From positions 1 to 22,428 of the IMG/VR virus record IMGVR_UViG_3300049846_003083: 22,428 nucleotides of DNA; one strand, 5' to 3'. A program made the translations under genes and the position numbers. Of the stretch, positions 14,441-21,043 are shown piece after piece. Every line of letters begins with the position of its first letter. The stretch's first letter is position 1. Under the pieces are notes generated by a model, which had not been told where the DNA came from, searched no databases, and was given only the letters and a program-made list of their open reading frames with translations. The DNA is from a virus.

Positions 14441-14959
14441 ATGGGAACTCACCGCGATAATGCAATGCCTGAAGTAACCAAGTTTTTGAGTAAGATCAAC
14501 ACGCAAAACGCTCGTTTACTCGAGCTCGGGCCGTACAGTGACACGCAATTCAGAAGTCTTTTCGAATCATCGGGGATGGTTTACACAAGCATAGACCCCT
14601 TTGTTTGCAATGGAGCGAATTGTTTCATAGGAAAAATGGAAAGCCTTCCGTTTATGGACGAGCAGTTTGATGTTGTTTTTGCATGCCACGCTTTCGAGCA
14701 CACGGAAAAACCGGTGGGCAGTTTACGAGAAGCCTACAGAGTACTCCGCCCGGGGGGTTACTTGTTTTTTATCACTCCTCCGCACTGTGAGCACCACGTT
14801 TTGCAAGCCGACGAAGACCACATAAACGTACTTACGCCTATGCAAATAGAGCGTTTGCTCCGGTATTGCAAGTTTAAGGAGTACTCCGTTTACGTTAGTG
14901 CCCTCGCGCCTAAACCGCAAGATCACAACGTAATAACTATTGCGAGGAAAATACAATGA
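14441..14959 (+). CDS. Class I SAM-dependent methyltransferase
   Basis: 172 residues of the Methyltransf_11 type. LLELGPYSDTQF (26-37) is motif I with an unusual Pro-Tyr-Ser in place of the normal glycine run; SLPFMDEQFDVVFACHAFEH (68-87) and LRPGGYLFFITPP (102-114) are motifs II and III. Its substrate is likely a sugar made by the neighbouring enzymes. The ATG at 14441 lies three bases after the previous stop; an ATG at 14434 reads only nine codons. Confidence 0.75.
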   Translation: MGTHRDNAMPEVTKFLSKINTQNARLLELGPYSDTQFRSLFESSGMVYTSIDPFVCNGANCFIGKMESLPFMDEQFDVVFACHAFEHTEKPVGSLREAYRVLRPGGYLFFITPPHCEHHVLQADEDHINVLTPMQIERLLRYCKFKEYSVYVSALAPKPQDHNVITIARKIQ

Positions 14960-15231
14960 AAGAGTCTCCCGAGCACGCAGAGTTTGCTCGCGCGATTAGC
15001 GAATTCGGCGATAAGTGGAAGCTTACTTTCGTTTATCACAGCGACGATTTCGGAACAGGGATTCGAATAGGTGGTACGCACAGTTCGCAGTACGCTGTTA
15101 TGGAGTACGCTAAGGCATTAAGTTTTGTGAGGGAAGAAGTAACCAAAAGGCGCCTCTGGGAGCACTTTTCGGTGAAGCAAGACGAGATTGATTCCGGCGT
15201 CGATCCGGGTCTTAAGGGGTACACGGGATGA
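14956..15231 (+). CDS. Unknown protein in the glycan cassette, 91 aa
   Basis: 91 residues, charged, with a helix, a strand pair around Leu-Thr-Phe-Val-Tyr and Gly-Thr-Gly-Ile-Arg-Ile, and a C-terminal helix. It overlaps both neighbours by four bases (ATGA at each end), so it is surely translated with the methyltransferase and the glycosyltransferase. No known family. Confidence 0.6.
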   Translation: MKESPEHAEFARAISEFGDKWKLTFVYHSDDFGTGIRIGGTHSSQYAVMEYAKALSFVREEVTKRRLWEHFSVKQDEIDSGVDPGLKGYTG

Positions 15232-16055
15232 GAATCACTATTCATGTTTCAACGAGAGATCGTCACAGCGAGCTTGCTTTGCTGCTTCAGAGCTTGCGAA
15301 CCCAGTCGTACGACCAGTGGGACATAGCGATACTTGACGACGCAAGCGGAACACCACTCGTTTCTAATTATTTCGTTCTTGCTCTCATAAATCGATTGCA
15401 GCTCGAAGGGCACGGAGTGCAGCTGTTCAGAAACGATTTTAGCCGGGGAGTTTGCGCAGCAAGAAACAAACTCATAGAGTCCGACACAACAACAAACCCG
15501 CTTGTTTGTCGTTTGGACGATGACGTTATACTCGATCCGGACTACTTGTTTAACCTTGTAGAAGCGATCGTTATAGGTGGTTACGATGCTTGCAGCGGGG
15601 TTGTCCCGCTTCTTTCGCAGCCGGAACACTCTCGAGAAGTGTCTTTCGTTAGTCCCATAATTAATCTTCATGTACTTGACGAAAACGGCGATCTCGTTGT
15701 TAACAAGGATGATTGCGGTTTCGCGTATAACGAAGACGTTACTTTACCAACGCACCAGTTCAGGACGAACTTGCTTTACAAAAGAAGCATAACGGACGCG
15801 GGAGTCAGGTACCCCGATTACCTTACAAAAGTCGGGTTCCGCGAAGAGCTTTTCTTCAGCTTCGAAGCCATAATCCGCGGCTTTAAGATAGGCGTGCGAA
15901 CAGGCGCCGTGGCCCACCACCTGCAATGCCCGAGCGGGGGTTGCCGCAGTCTTTCGTACGCCCAAGACGTGGCGCTTGATGACGCGACAGCGCGCAACTG
16001 GATAAAAAGCAAATTCGAAACAAAAGGCAATTTCCTTGCGGGGTATGGACAATGA
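15228..16055 (+). CDS. Glycosyltransferase family 2 (GT-A)
   Basis: 275 residues. The start ITIHVSTRDR with DIAILDDAS (Asp37/Asp38) binds the nucleotide, and CRLDDDVILDPDYL (94-107) carries the Asp-rich metal motif. A region with CSGVVPLLSQ and a late Arg-Glu-Glu-Leu-Phe-Phe (a likely catalytic base area) completes a short GT2 domain. No membrane helix is present, so it would work in the cytoplasm. ATGA overlaps at both ends bind it into the operon. Confidence 0.75.
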   Translation: MRITIHVSTRDRHSELALLLQSLRTQSYDQWDIAILDDASGTPLVSNYFVLALINRLQLEGHGVQLFRNDFSRGVCAARNKLIESDTTTNPLVCRLDDDVILDPDYLFNLVEAIVIGGYDACSGVVPLLSQPEHSREVSFVSPIINLHVLDENGDLVVNKDDCGFAYNEDVTLPTHQFRTNLLYKRSITDAGVRYPDYLTKVGFREELFFSFEAIIRGFKIGVRTGAVAHHLQCPSGGCRSLSYAQDVALDDATARNWIKSKFETKGNFLAGYGQ

Positions 16056-17152
16056 TTGTGCGAGTTGTAGGCAACTATTTCGGTTCAAGCGGTTACGCAG
16101 CGCACGTAAGGGGCCTGTGCAAAGGATTGTCAAGCAACGGCGTGGAATTGGCGGTTACTTCCCCGCTTCCGTCTTTATGGGAAAAACACGTTAGCACGGA
16201 AGAAATGAGGTGGCTGCGCAAAGAACCTAACAAAGAAGAAACAGTAATACACGTAGGCACTCCTCCTTCTTGGCGTTTCGTCCTCGCAGGGCGTCCCAAG
16301 AGGTTTATAGGTTTCCTTGTTTGGGAAGGAAGCCACATACCCCGCGCGTGGCTGGATTACATCAACCACGAAAGAGTAGAACAAGTATGGGTTCCGAGTA
16401 AACACGTCGCGGACGCAATAAACGCCACAGCAAACAAATACAGTATACTGGTAAAACCTTCAGTTAGCGTTGTGCCGCATGGTTTCGACCCGGCTGTTTT
16501 TCACCCTTTGCGTAAGCCTTCAGACCGTCCCTTTACTTTTATGGCGTCTAAAGGATGGGTCCACCCAACGGAAGACCGCGGCGGCCTCCAGTACGCTCTT
16601 AAGGCTTTTAATGAAGAGTTCGGCGCCGAAGAAAACGTTCGTTTTATAGTGAAAGTCAACCCCGCATACTTGCAAGGCTCAGAACAAGACGGGTGGATCG
16701 CCTCTATGCTGGCGGCCGCGGGAGTAACTGAAAAGAAAGCCCCCATACTCGTAACGTTGAGCGACATGCCTGAGGATGGGCTTTCTTCTTTCTACGCTGA
16801 TGGAGACGTTTTTGTATGTTCTACGCGGTGCGAGGGTTTTAACCTCCCCGGTCTTGAAGCTCACGCTTGCGGCCTCCCCACTATCCAGACGAGTTACGGC
16901 GGCCAAGTGGACTATATGAGCCCTGATTCCGACTGGTTTGTGGGTTATACGTTAGCGCCTGTCGTGCATGATGTCATGTACGAAGAAGCCCTGTGGGCGA
17001 CGCCTGATATTGCTGATTTGCGGCGTTGCATGCGGGAGGCGTTTTCTAATCGTTCGCTTGTCTCGAAGAAAAGCGCGGCTGCACTGAAGTCGGTTTCTTC
17101 TTGGACTTGGGCTGATACGGGGCTTAAGGCTAAAGAACTATTGGGAAAGTAG
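16052..17152 (+). CDS. GT-B glycosyltransferase (family 4-like)
   Basis: 366 residues. The N-terminal domain starts VRVVGNYFGSSGYAAHVRGL (a Gly-rich acceptor loop), with a Val-Pro-Ser hinge near 114 and VVPHGFDP at 140-147. The C-terminal domain has MASKGWVHPTEDRGG (164-178) and the donor motif CEGFNLPGLE (Glu261 and Glu269, E-x7-E), followed by AHACGLP. It is the last gene of the cassette and differs from the first GT-B enzyme throughout, so the two probably add different sugars. Its last 120 bases become T-rich before the next promoter. Confidence 0.8.
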   Translation: MIVRVVGNYFGSSGYAAHVRGLCKGLSSNGVELAVTSPLPSLWEKHVSTEEMRWLRKEPNKEETVIHVGTPPSWRFVLAGRPKRFIGFLVWEGSHIPRAWLDYINHERVEQVWVPSKHVADAINATANKYSILVKPSVSVVPHGFDPAVFHPLRKPSDRPFTFMASKGWVHPTEDRGGLQYALKAFNEEFGAEENVRFIVKVNPAYLQGSEQDGWIASMLAAAGVTEKKAPILVTLSDMPEDGLSSFYADGDVFVCSTRCEGFNLPGLEAHACGLPTIQTSYGGQVDYMSPDSDWFVGYTLAPVVHDVMYEEALWATPDIADLRRCMREAFSNRSLVSKKSAAALKSVSSWTWADTGLKAKELLGK

Positions 17153-17178
17153 ATACGGTTGGTAGGTAGAGATATAAA
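17149..17178 (+). promoter_or_regulatory. Promoter of the membrane-protein pair, with GTAGATAC element
   Basis: TATAAA at 17173-17178 is the TATA box; the transcription start should be near 17200 and ATG follows at 17231. GTAGATAC at 17149-17156 contains the stop of the glycosyltransferase gene and lies 24 bases ahead of the TATA core. Confidence 0.55.
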
Positions 17179-17230
17179 GAAGAAACCCCGGAGAATAAAA
17201 TAAGAAAATCCACAATAAACTATTCCCTCC

Positions 17231-17548
17231 ATGGTTATTCACATTGATGAAAAAAGGCGGGTAGTACTGAACCTTGGTCTCGCTTGGACCATCGTTGTTT
17301 TTCTTATAGTGAGCGCATTCTACCTCGGCGTCGCGGTTACGGAACTCAAACGTAGCGACGCAATACAAAGCGCGGAGCTTTCCAACCACGAAAACCGCCT
17401 TAAAGCCATAGAAGACGTTAATGCACGCGTAGCCACAAGCATGGCAGTTATCGATACAAAACTCGACACCATACAGCGCGATCTTGCAGAAGTTAAAGCT
17501 GCGCAAAAAGAACAGAGCCGTTTGATAGCGGCGGAGAAAACCCCATGA
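17231..17548 (+). CDS. Membrane protein with coiled-coil tail
   Basis: 105 residues. A basic start (Lys8, Arg9, Arg10), one membrane helix (about 14-36) and then a long helix with heptad-like Leu/Ile/Val spacing (40-100) make a bitopic protein with a coiled coil. The gene after it codes for another membrane protein and overlaps by four bases (ATGA). Such pairs occur in viral lysis or envelope modules, for example as spanin-like or holin-antiholin partners, but no specific family can be claimed. Confidence 0.55.
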   Translation: MVIHIDEKRRVVLNLGLAWTIVVFLIVSAFYLGVAVTELKRSDAIQSAELSNHENRLKAIEDVNARVATSMAVIDTKLDTIQRDLAEVKAAQKEQSRLIAAEKTP

Positions 17549-17838
17549 CGGCAGAAGTACTTTTAACGGCGCTCAAAGCAATAGGAATACCTGTACTCCG
17601 AAACGTCGGGGGCTGGTTTAACAAGGCGTTCGAGGATGGAAAACTTGAAGCTTACGAGATAAAAGAAGGATTCCACACGCTATTCCGCATAGGAATACTC
17701 CAGACGCTTATTTACTTCGCTGTGCCTCTATCCGGGGCCGATCCCAACCTCCTCGCGAGCAGCGCAGCGGCCGCGTTGATTGATTGGGGTCTTGGTACTT
17801 GGAAGAAGCTTAATAAGGGCAAGAAGACGAAGAAATAA
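17545..17838 (+). CDS. Small membrane protein, holin-like candidate
   Basis: 97 residues with a first amphipathic half, then two hydrophobic segments (about 50-61 and 67-82) separated by a short Asp/Pro turn, and a highly basic tail (Lys-rich, last 12 residues). Two close helices and a positively charged C-terminus are the general pattern of class II holins. It overlaps the upstream coiled-coil gene. No endolysin gene lies directly beside it; the peptidase ending at 11564 is the only lytic enzyme candidate in the window. Confidence 0.5.
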   Translation: MTAEVLLTALKAIGIPVLRNVGGWFNKAFEDGKLEAYEIKEGFHTLFRIGILQTLIYFAVPLSGADPNLLASSAAAALIDWGLGTWKKLNKGKKTKK

Positions 17839-17869
17839 GACTGCCTCTCACAGCATTGATTGTTGTGGG

Positions 17870-18022
17870 GCGGGCAGAGAACGTCGCAAACACAATGGTT
17901 ACGCCTACAATGCGCGCAAGGTCAGTAATCGGGGTCTCCCTCGTGTCCACACCCTCCTTCAAAGGCCCATACCTTGACGCGGTCACCTCTTTGTCGCGGG
18001 CCTGTTGCCGTTCTCTGCCCGC
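17870..18022 (+). ncRNA. Structured non-coding element with long outer stem
   Basis: This gene-free segment can fold on itself. A perfect 14-bp stem pairs 17870-17883 with 18009-18022, and it continues as GCAA with TTGC (17886-17889, 18005-18008) and CA with TG. Inside, CGCG-CAAGGT (17913-17922) pairs with ACCTTG-A-CGCG (17971-17981) with one bulged A. Within that, GGGGT (17931-17935) pairs with ACCCT (17951-17955) around a GTG/CAC mini-stem. It ends five bases before the ATG of a nuclease gene. It matches no RNA family I know (not RNase P, SRP or tRNA). It could be a small RNA, a control leader, or a DNA site such as an origin, packaging or resolution site. Confidence 0.5.
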
Positions 18023-18027
18023 TTACA

Positions 18028-18327
18028 ATGACTGATTCTGAAGAAGCAAGCTTAGACCGTGTTGTGCGCAGATTGTTCTCTAACGATCGCGTTAAAAGCG
18101 TGGACCGGCACGTAGAGTATTCTTGTAACGGTCGTTGTGGCGAAATGGACCTTCTTGTTGTTTACAAAGACGGAGTACGGGTTTACGTGGAGCACAAAGC
18201 GACTCACTCCCTTGCTAACGAGCGAAGGGCTGTTTCTCAGATAATGCGAGCGTTGAACTGTGGGGTTGCTGACACGGGCGTTTATGTTGCTGGCAGTAAG
18301 CGTTTTCACGTGAAAGCATATGACTAA
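18028..18327 (+). CDS. PD-(D/E)XK-type nuclease
   Basis: 99 residues. The motif RCGEMDLLVVYKDG (36-49) followed by VYVEHKATHS (52-61) gives Asp41 and Glu55-x-Lys57, the active site of PD-(D/E)XK nucleases; the Glu39 before it and the helix with Arg/Gln after it (66-75) also fit. The small size is like a Holliday-junction resolvase or another minimal endonuclease. The ATG at 18028 is chosen because an upstream in-frame start would run through the hairpin. No Shine-Dalgarno is seen; the arm of the hairpin is only five bases away. A role in DNA repair, recombination or genome resolution is an inference. Confidence 0.7.
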   Translation: MTDSEEASLDRVVRRLFSNDRVKSVDRHVEYSCNGRCGEMDLLVVYKDGVRVYVEHKATHSLANERRAVSQIMRALNCGVADTGVYVAGSKRFHVKAYD

Positions 18328-18679
18328 TAGCGACGAGGGTTGGGAGGATTGCGCTGACGAGGGCAGTCCCACAACAACCACTTTTTATCGCTACGTGGCC
18401 GCTTTGGGGCGGTTCATACGCGAAAGTCCTGATCCTGTTGAGGCTTACAGGGGTTTTGTTCAGCAGTATCGTCCTTCGGGTGTTCGTGCTCGCGATTGGT
18501 TGGTTTTTTATGATGATTTGCTTATTGATCGGTGGGTTTTCTACAGCTCTGAGATACAGCGTGCTTTAAGGCGCCCCGTTCCGGTTTCTTTGCGATCTGA
18601 GTGCATGTACCGTGATTGTATAGAGGATCTGCTTTGTCGTGGCGAGTGGCCGCCGGGTTCTGTTAAGCCCGTTAAGTAG
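18320..18679 (+). CDS. Unknown acidic-start protein, 119 aa
   Basis: 119 residues, with an acidic N-terminus, a helical Arg/Tyr-rich middle, several Trp and four Cys residues. It overlaps the nuclease gene by eight bases, so the two are co-translated and may function together. The coding strand is extremely T-rich (30 of 60 bases at 18481-18540), unlike the unit that follows. No family recognised. Confidence 0.6.
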   Translation: MTNSDEGWEDCADEGSPTTTTFYRYVAALGRFIRESPDPVEAYRGFVQQYRPSGVRARDWLVFYDDLLIDRWVFYSSEIQRALRRPVPVSLRSECMYRDCIEDLLCRGEWPPGSVKPVK

Positions 18680-18712
18680 GGGTTGGTTTGGCTGGCGACA
18701 AAGAAGCCCTTA

Positions 18713-18739
18713 GAGGATACTTTAGGAAACATTTATATA
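18713..18739 (+). promoter_or_regulatory. Strong promoter of the micro-protein unit
   Basis: TTTATATA at 18732-18739 is a consensus archaeal TATA box, with a purine-rich AGGAAAC just upstream as a BRE. GAGGATAC at 18713-18720 resembles the GTAGATAC element of other promoters. Transcription should start near 18761; the first ATG is at 18798. The rest of the 118-base gap holds nothing else I can support. Confidence 0.7.
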
Positions 18740-18797
18740 CTTAGACTTCTACAATAATTACGTCGGAGCAGGACGCGAAGACGGAGACACGAACACC

Positions 18798-18881
18798 ATG
18801 AACAACCAACAATACAACAAATGGGCGCTGGAAGTAGCAAACCAAGAATACAACGGAAACCTAAACTGGGCCCGAAAATGA
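18798..18881 (+). CDS. Micro-protein, 27 aa
   Basis: 27 residues rich in Asn, Gln, Tyr and Trp, starting at the first ATG of the transcript. Its stop overlaps the next ATG (ATGA at 18878-18881), which makes it either a real micro-protein or a leader ORF that couples translation to the zinc-ribbon gene. Base composition matches the following genes (very T-poor). Confidence 0.5.
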   Translation: MNNQQYNKWALEVANQEYNGNLNWARK

Positions 18882-19012
18882 TCCAGTGCCGCACCTGCAC
18901 GCGAGACGTGAGCCAGGAAACAGATGAACCTTGGTTCCCGTACTGTTACCACTGCGACGAAGAAAGAGCCGACCGAGAAAGCCGGCAGAGAGAGGAAGAA
19001 GAAAATGAATAA
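18878..19012 (+). CDS. Zinc-ribbon micro-protein, 44 aa
   Basis: 44 residues with CRTC and CYHC knuckles about 20 residues apart, a zinc ribbon, then an acidic Arg/Glu tail. It starts at the ATGA overlap with the upstream leader ORF. Confidence 0.65.
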   Translation: MIQCRTCTRDVSQETDEPWFPYCYHCDEERADRESRQREEEENE

Positions 19013-19202
19013 CACAGACCTCGTAATATACGTAAGCGACGCAGACGGAGCAGCACTCGCAATAAAGATCAACAAGATCAAAGCAGAATTTTACACGTAC
19101 GCGGCAACAATAAACACAAGCACAGCAGTAGTGGACGGGATCGCGTACACGAGGCACCACGCCTGGATATACCACAAGGGCGCCCGACCAGCGGAGGCGT
19201 AG
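19005..19202 (+). CDS. Unknown protein, 65 aa
   Basis: 65 residues, with alternating strand-like sequence (Leu-Val-Ile-Tyr-Val, Ala-Leu-Ala-Ile-Lys-Ile) and a His-His-Ala-Trp near the end. It overlaps the zinc-ribbon gene by eight bases; the ATG at 19005 has AGGAAGAAGA upstream. Not recognised. Confidence 0.6.
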   Translation: MNNTDLVIYVSDADGAALAIKINKIKAEFYTYAATINTSTAVVDGIAYTRHHAWIYHKGARPAEA

Positions 19203-19204
19203 AA

Positions 19205-19360
19205 ATGTTCTCCAAGCCCGAAATTAAGCTCGTAGTGCTATTCTGCACAGACGGGCAGGTAATAGAAGGAAACTGGAACGAAGTGCTTAACGCGACCGAA
19301 TTCCGCAACGGCTACGAAACGCTGGAAGACGGTTCCATAGCCTTAGAAGGGTGGAAATAA
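19205..19360 (+). CDS. Unknown protein, 51 aa
   Basis: 51 residues, mostly strands (Ile-Lys-Leu-Val-Val-Leu-Phe) and acidic turns. It begins two bases after the previous stop and ends in TAATG with the next gene. The T-poor codon use and close packing support it as coding. Not recognised. Confidence 0.55.
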   Translation: MFSKPEIKLVVLFCTDGQVIEGNWNEVLNATEFRNGYETLEDGSIALEGWK

Positions 19361-19503
19361 TGATGAAACGACCAACGTACTACGTAAAAGTGCTTGGTGA
19401 AGAAGAAGAACGATTCAAGGCAAGAACGCTGTCCCCCGCTTTAAAGGAGCTTAACCGCTTAAGAGCAAAAGGGCTACCGGCGTTCATAGAAGGAGGATAC
19501 TAA
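19360..19503 (+). CDS. Unknown protein, 47 aa
   Basis: 47 residues: a strand start (Tyr-Tyr-Val-Lys-Val-Leu), a Glu cluster, then a basic helix (Leu-Lys-Glu-Leu-Asn-Arg-Leu-Arg). The ATG overlaps the previous stop by one base; a second ATG at 19363 is equally possible. Not recognised. Confidence 0.55.
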   Translation: MMKRPTYYVKVLGEEEERFKARTLSPALKELNRLRAKGLPAFIEGGY

Positions 19504-19504
19504 C

Positions 19505-19750
19505 ATGAACTGCGACGTATGCGGAGAAAGCGTTAACCACGGCGTGGCAGTAATAAAACACAGCCAAGTAACAACGGAAGCCTTGTGCAAGCAGTGTAGT
19601 TACAAAGTATTCCCGCAAGCCAGCGCGGAAGTGGTATTATTCGTAAAACACATGGAAGACTACCACGGAGGAATAATCGCGCGAGACAGCAGCGCAAGAG
19701 GCCTTTGGAACGCCTGCAAAGTGTACTTCCAGAAAAAGGGGTTGTTATGA
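19505..19750 (+). CDS. Zinc-finger protein, 81 aa
   Basis: 81 residues with CDVC at 3-6 and CKQC at 28-31, giving a treble-clef-like zinc site, then a helical half with HMEDYHGG. AGGAGG six to ten bases before the ATG is a strong ribosome site. A small DNA- or RNA-binding early protein is likely. Confidence 0.65.
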   Translation: MNCDVCGESVNHGVAVIKHSQVTTEALCKQCSYKVFPQASAEVVLFVKHMEDYHGGIIARDSSARGLWNACKVYFQKKGLL

Positions 19751-19878
19751 CCGGCCATCTGTGTACGTACAGCGTAAAGTACTACTGCGACAACTGCGGT
19801 ACGACCCAAACAACGGAACGTAACACTATTCCCCGAAACTGCACTAACTGCGGCGGGATTTTTACAGGTGCGTCATGA
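19747..19878 (+). CDS. Zinc-ribbon micro-protein, 43 aa
   Basis: 43 residues with CDNC and CTNC knuckles (a compact zinc ribbon), linked by ATGA overlaps to the genes before and after. Similar small ribbons are frequent in archaeal virus early regions. Confidence 0.65.
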   Translation: MTGHLCTYSVKYYCDNCGTTQTTERNTIPRNCTNCGGIFTGAS

Positions 19879-20207
19879 CATTAGAAGTTGATCCACGAAG
19901 AGAAAAAGCCGTACTGCACTTGCTCCAAAACATGAACAGCTGGGTAGGAAGCAGAGATCTCGCAAAAGCAGCGGGATACGACCTTGCGGGAACGCGAGTA
20001 GAACTCCGTCAAGCAATGAGAGTGGCCATATTCCGCGGACTGCCCATTATAACGGGCTCAAAGGGATTTATGTGGGCGAGCCAACCAAACCAGCTACTGC
20101 GGGCTGCAGAGCGCCTGGAACGCCGTGCTGAAGAGATAAGGGCCCGCGCTAACGCATTGAGGGCGTGCAAAGATCGCCTTGAAGCGCAGAAAAAAGGAGG
20201 CGTATAA
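19875..20207 (+). CDS. Winged-helix DNA-binding protein with coiled coil
   Basis: 110 residues. Residues 8-68 form a helix-turn-helix with wing: a first helix (Lys-Ala-Val-Leu-His-Leu-Leu), then SRDLAKAAGY, a recognition helix (Val-Glu-Leu-Arg-Gln-Ala-Met-Arg) and a wing strand with Gly-Leu-Pro-Ile-Ile-Thr-Gly. Residues 71-107 are Arg/Glu-rich heptads for dimerisation. It is likely a regulator or replication-associated DNA binder. ATGA overlap with the previous gene; stop and next ATG share one base. Confidence 0.65.
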   Translation: MTLEVDPRREKAVLHLLQNMNSWVGSRDLAKAAGYDLAGTRVELRQAMRVAIFRGLPIITGSKGFMWASQPNQLLRAAERLERRAEEIRARANALRACKDRLEAQKKGGV

Positions 20208-20512
20208 TGGCGGTTCCTATCGCCTGGGTTCGGGTTGCTAATAGCCAGAAGTATCACGTATTCCGGCTTGTAAGAAGCACTGCAGACAATCTATTGCGTG
20301 GTGAGGAATCTTACCGTAGCTTGTGCAGCAGTTTTTGGCTTGTTGGGTTGGCGGTTGAGCGGGAAAAGCCCTTGCTGTCTAACAGGTGCAAAGAATGCCT
20401 CAAGGTAATTACGAAGAAATATAAGCAAGCAGAAACAGCAGAAAAGAGGACCAAGGTGAAACTCAAGGCTGAAACTCAAAAAAAGAATAAAACAAAGGCG
20501 CTAAGTTCCTAA
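20207..20512 (+). CDS. Small putative zinc-binding protein with Lys-rich tail
   Basis: 101 residues. A His17, a Cys40 and a Cys61-x2-Cys64 pair make a likely zinc site; the last 35 residues are Lys/Glu/Thr-rich and helical. AAAGGAGG lies eight bases before the ATG. It is the last gene of this unit. Family uncertain. Confidence 0.55.
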   Translation: MAVPIAWVRVANSQKYHVFRLVRSTADNLLRGEESYRSLCSSFWLVGLAVEREKPLLSNRCKECLKVITKKYKQAETAEKRTKVKLKAETQKKNKTKALSS

Positions 20513-20520
20513 CGTGACAA

Positions 20521-20555
20521 GTAGGATCTGAGCCAAGGAACTATAAAAACGTTCC
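20521..20555 (+). promoter_or_regulatory. Promoter/operator of the RHH gene
   Basis: CTATAAAA at 20541-20548 is the TATA box. An inverted repeat, GGAAC (20537-20541) and GTTCC (20551-20555), brackets it, so a bound protein would block TBP. GTAGGATC at 20521-20528 is a weak match to the GTAGATAC element. Transcription should start near 20570. Confidence 0.55.
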
Positions 20556-20595
20556 GTAAGTATTGTCATTGAGCCTATCAGCAGAGGAGGGGGGA

Positions 20596-20718
20596 ATGAC
20601 TTCAAAGACCCATACAAAGGGTCTTGAAGGCATCCCTGATAAAATGAGTTTCGGCCTTGAGTTTCGGCAACACCACCAACAGGGTGCTACAATACGATGG
20701 CAAAAACAGAAAGCATAA
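20596..20718 (+). CDS. Possible 40-aa leader ORF ahead of the RHH gene
   Basis: Forty codons from ATG 20596 to TAA 20716-20718, with a very strong GAGGAGGGGGG five to seven bases before the ATG. The peptide is basic and polar (His, Gln, Arg, Lys) with no recognisable fold. It overlaps the first 22 bases of the RHH gene in another frame. It may be a leader peptide controlling the RHH gene, or the region may be structured RNA with a chance frame. Confidence 0.4.
   Translation: MTSKTHTKGLEGIPDKMSFGLEFRQHHQQGATIRWQKQKA
20600..20629 (+). promoter_or_regulatory. Hairpin in the RHH gene leader
   Basis: 20600-20611 pairs with 20619-20629 in an 11-bp stem with one bulged A (20604) and a seven-base loop. 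It starts two bases after the leader ORF's start codon (20596-20598), so it could hold back a ribosome or protect the mRNA. Confidence 0.5.
20645..20668 (+). repeat. Direct repeat pair, likely operator or iteron
   Basis: TGAGTTTCGGC occurs at 20645-20655 and again at 20658-20668, a 13-base period, about 30-50 bases ahead of the RHH gene's ATG. RHH repressors often bind tandem repeats, so autoregulation is the simplest reading. Confidence 0.5.
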
Positions 20719-21023
20719 GCGTACGATTCGACAACGAAACAAGATACTTGCTCGAACAAGCAGGATTCATACACCGCACAACAGGACAGAAAGTGAAACG
20801 CATTGGGAACTTGGCGGCTTTTATACGAACTTGCGTAAAAAAGGAAGTCCTTAAGATGCTTAGCCAAGACGCCGCGAGTGTACGGCACCGTCTCGCGGTT
20901 ATGGATCGTATAAGGCTTGAAGACGAGTTACATTCGCTTAATGCACGGTATGAAACTGCTTTGGAGCGGGAGCGTTTGCTTCGCGCCGATAGAGTTAAAA
21001 ACACAATAACACAAGAAACATAA
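20697..21023 (+). CDS. Ribbon-helix-helix transcription regulator
   Basis: 108 residues. SISVRFDNETRYLLEQAG (6-23) is the strand and first helix of a CopG/Arc-type fold, and a second helix (about 38-54, Leu-Ala-Ala-Phe-Ile-Arg-Thr-Cys) ends the DNA-binding unit. Residues 60-98 are a charged coiled coil for oligomerisation. The large repeat-filled region upstream, with a TATA-spanning inverted repeat, suggests that the protein controls its own promoter. T-poor at its start and T-richer at its end. Confidence 0.7.
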   Translation: MAKTESISVRFDNETRYLLEQAGFIHRTTGQKVKRIGNLAAFIRTCVKKEVLKMLSQDAASVRHRLAVMDRIRLEDELHSLNARYETALERERLLRADRVKNTITQET

Positions 21024-21043
21024 TTACGGAGAGGGTGTTTTTT

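Noticed and set aside
17974-18027. Upstream in-frame start of the nuclease
   Set aside because: It lies inside the hairpin element and adds residues that do not fit the family; ATG 18028 gives a complete nuclease core.
18688-18744. 18-codon TTG frame
   Set aside because: Runs through the strong TATA box at 18732-18739, and is too short with no supporting signal.
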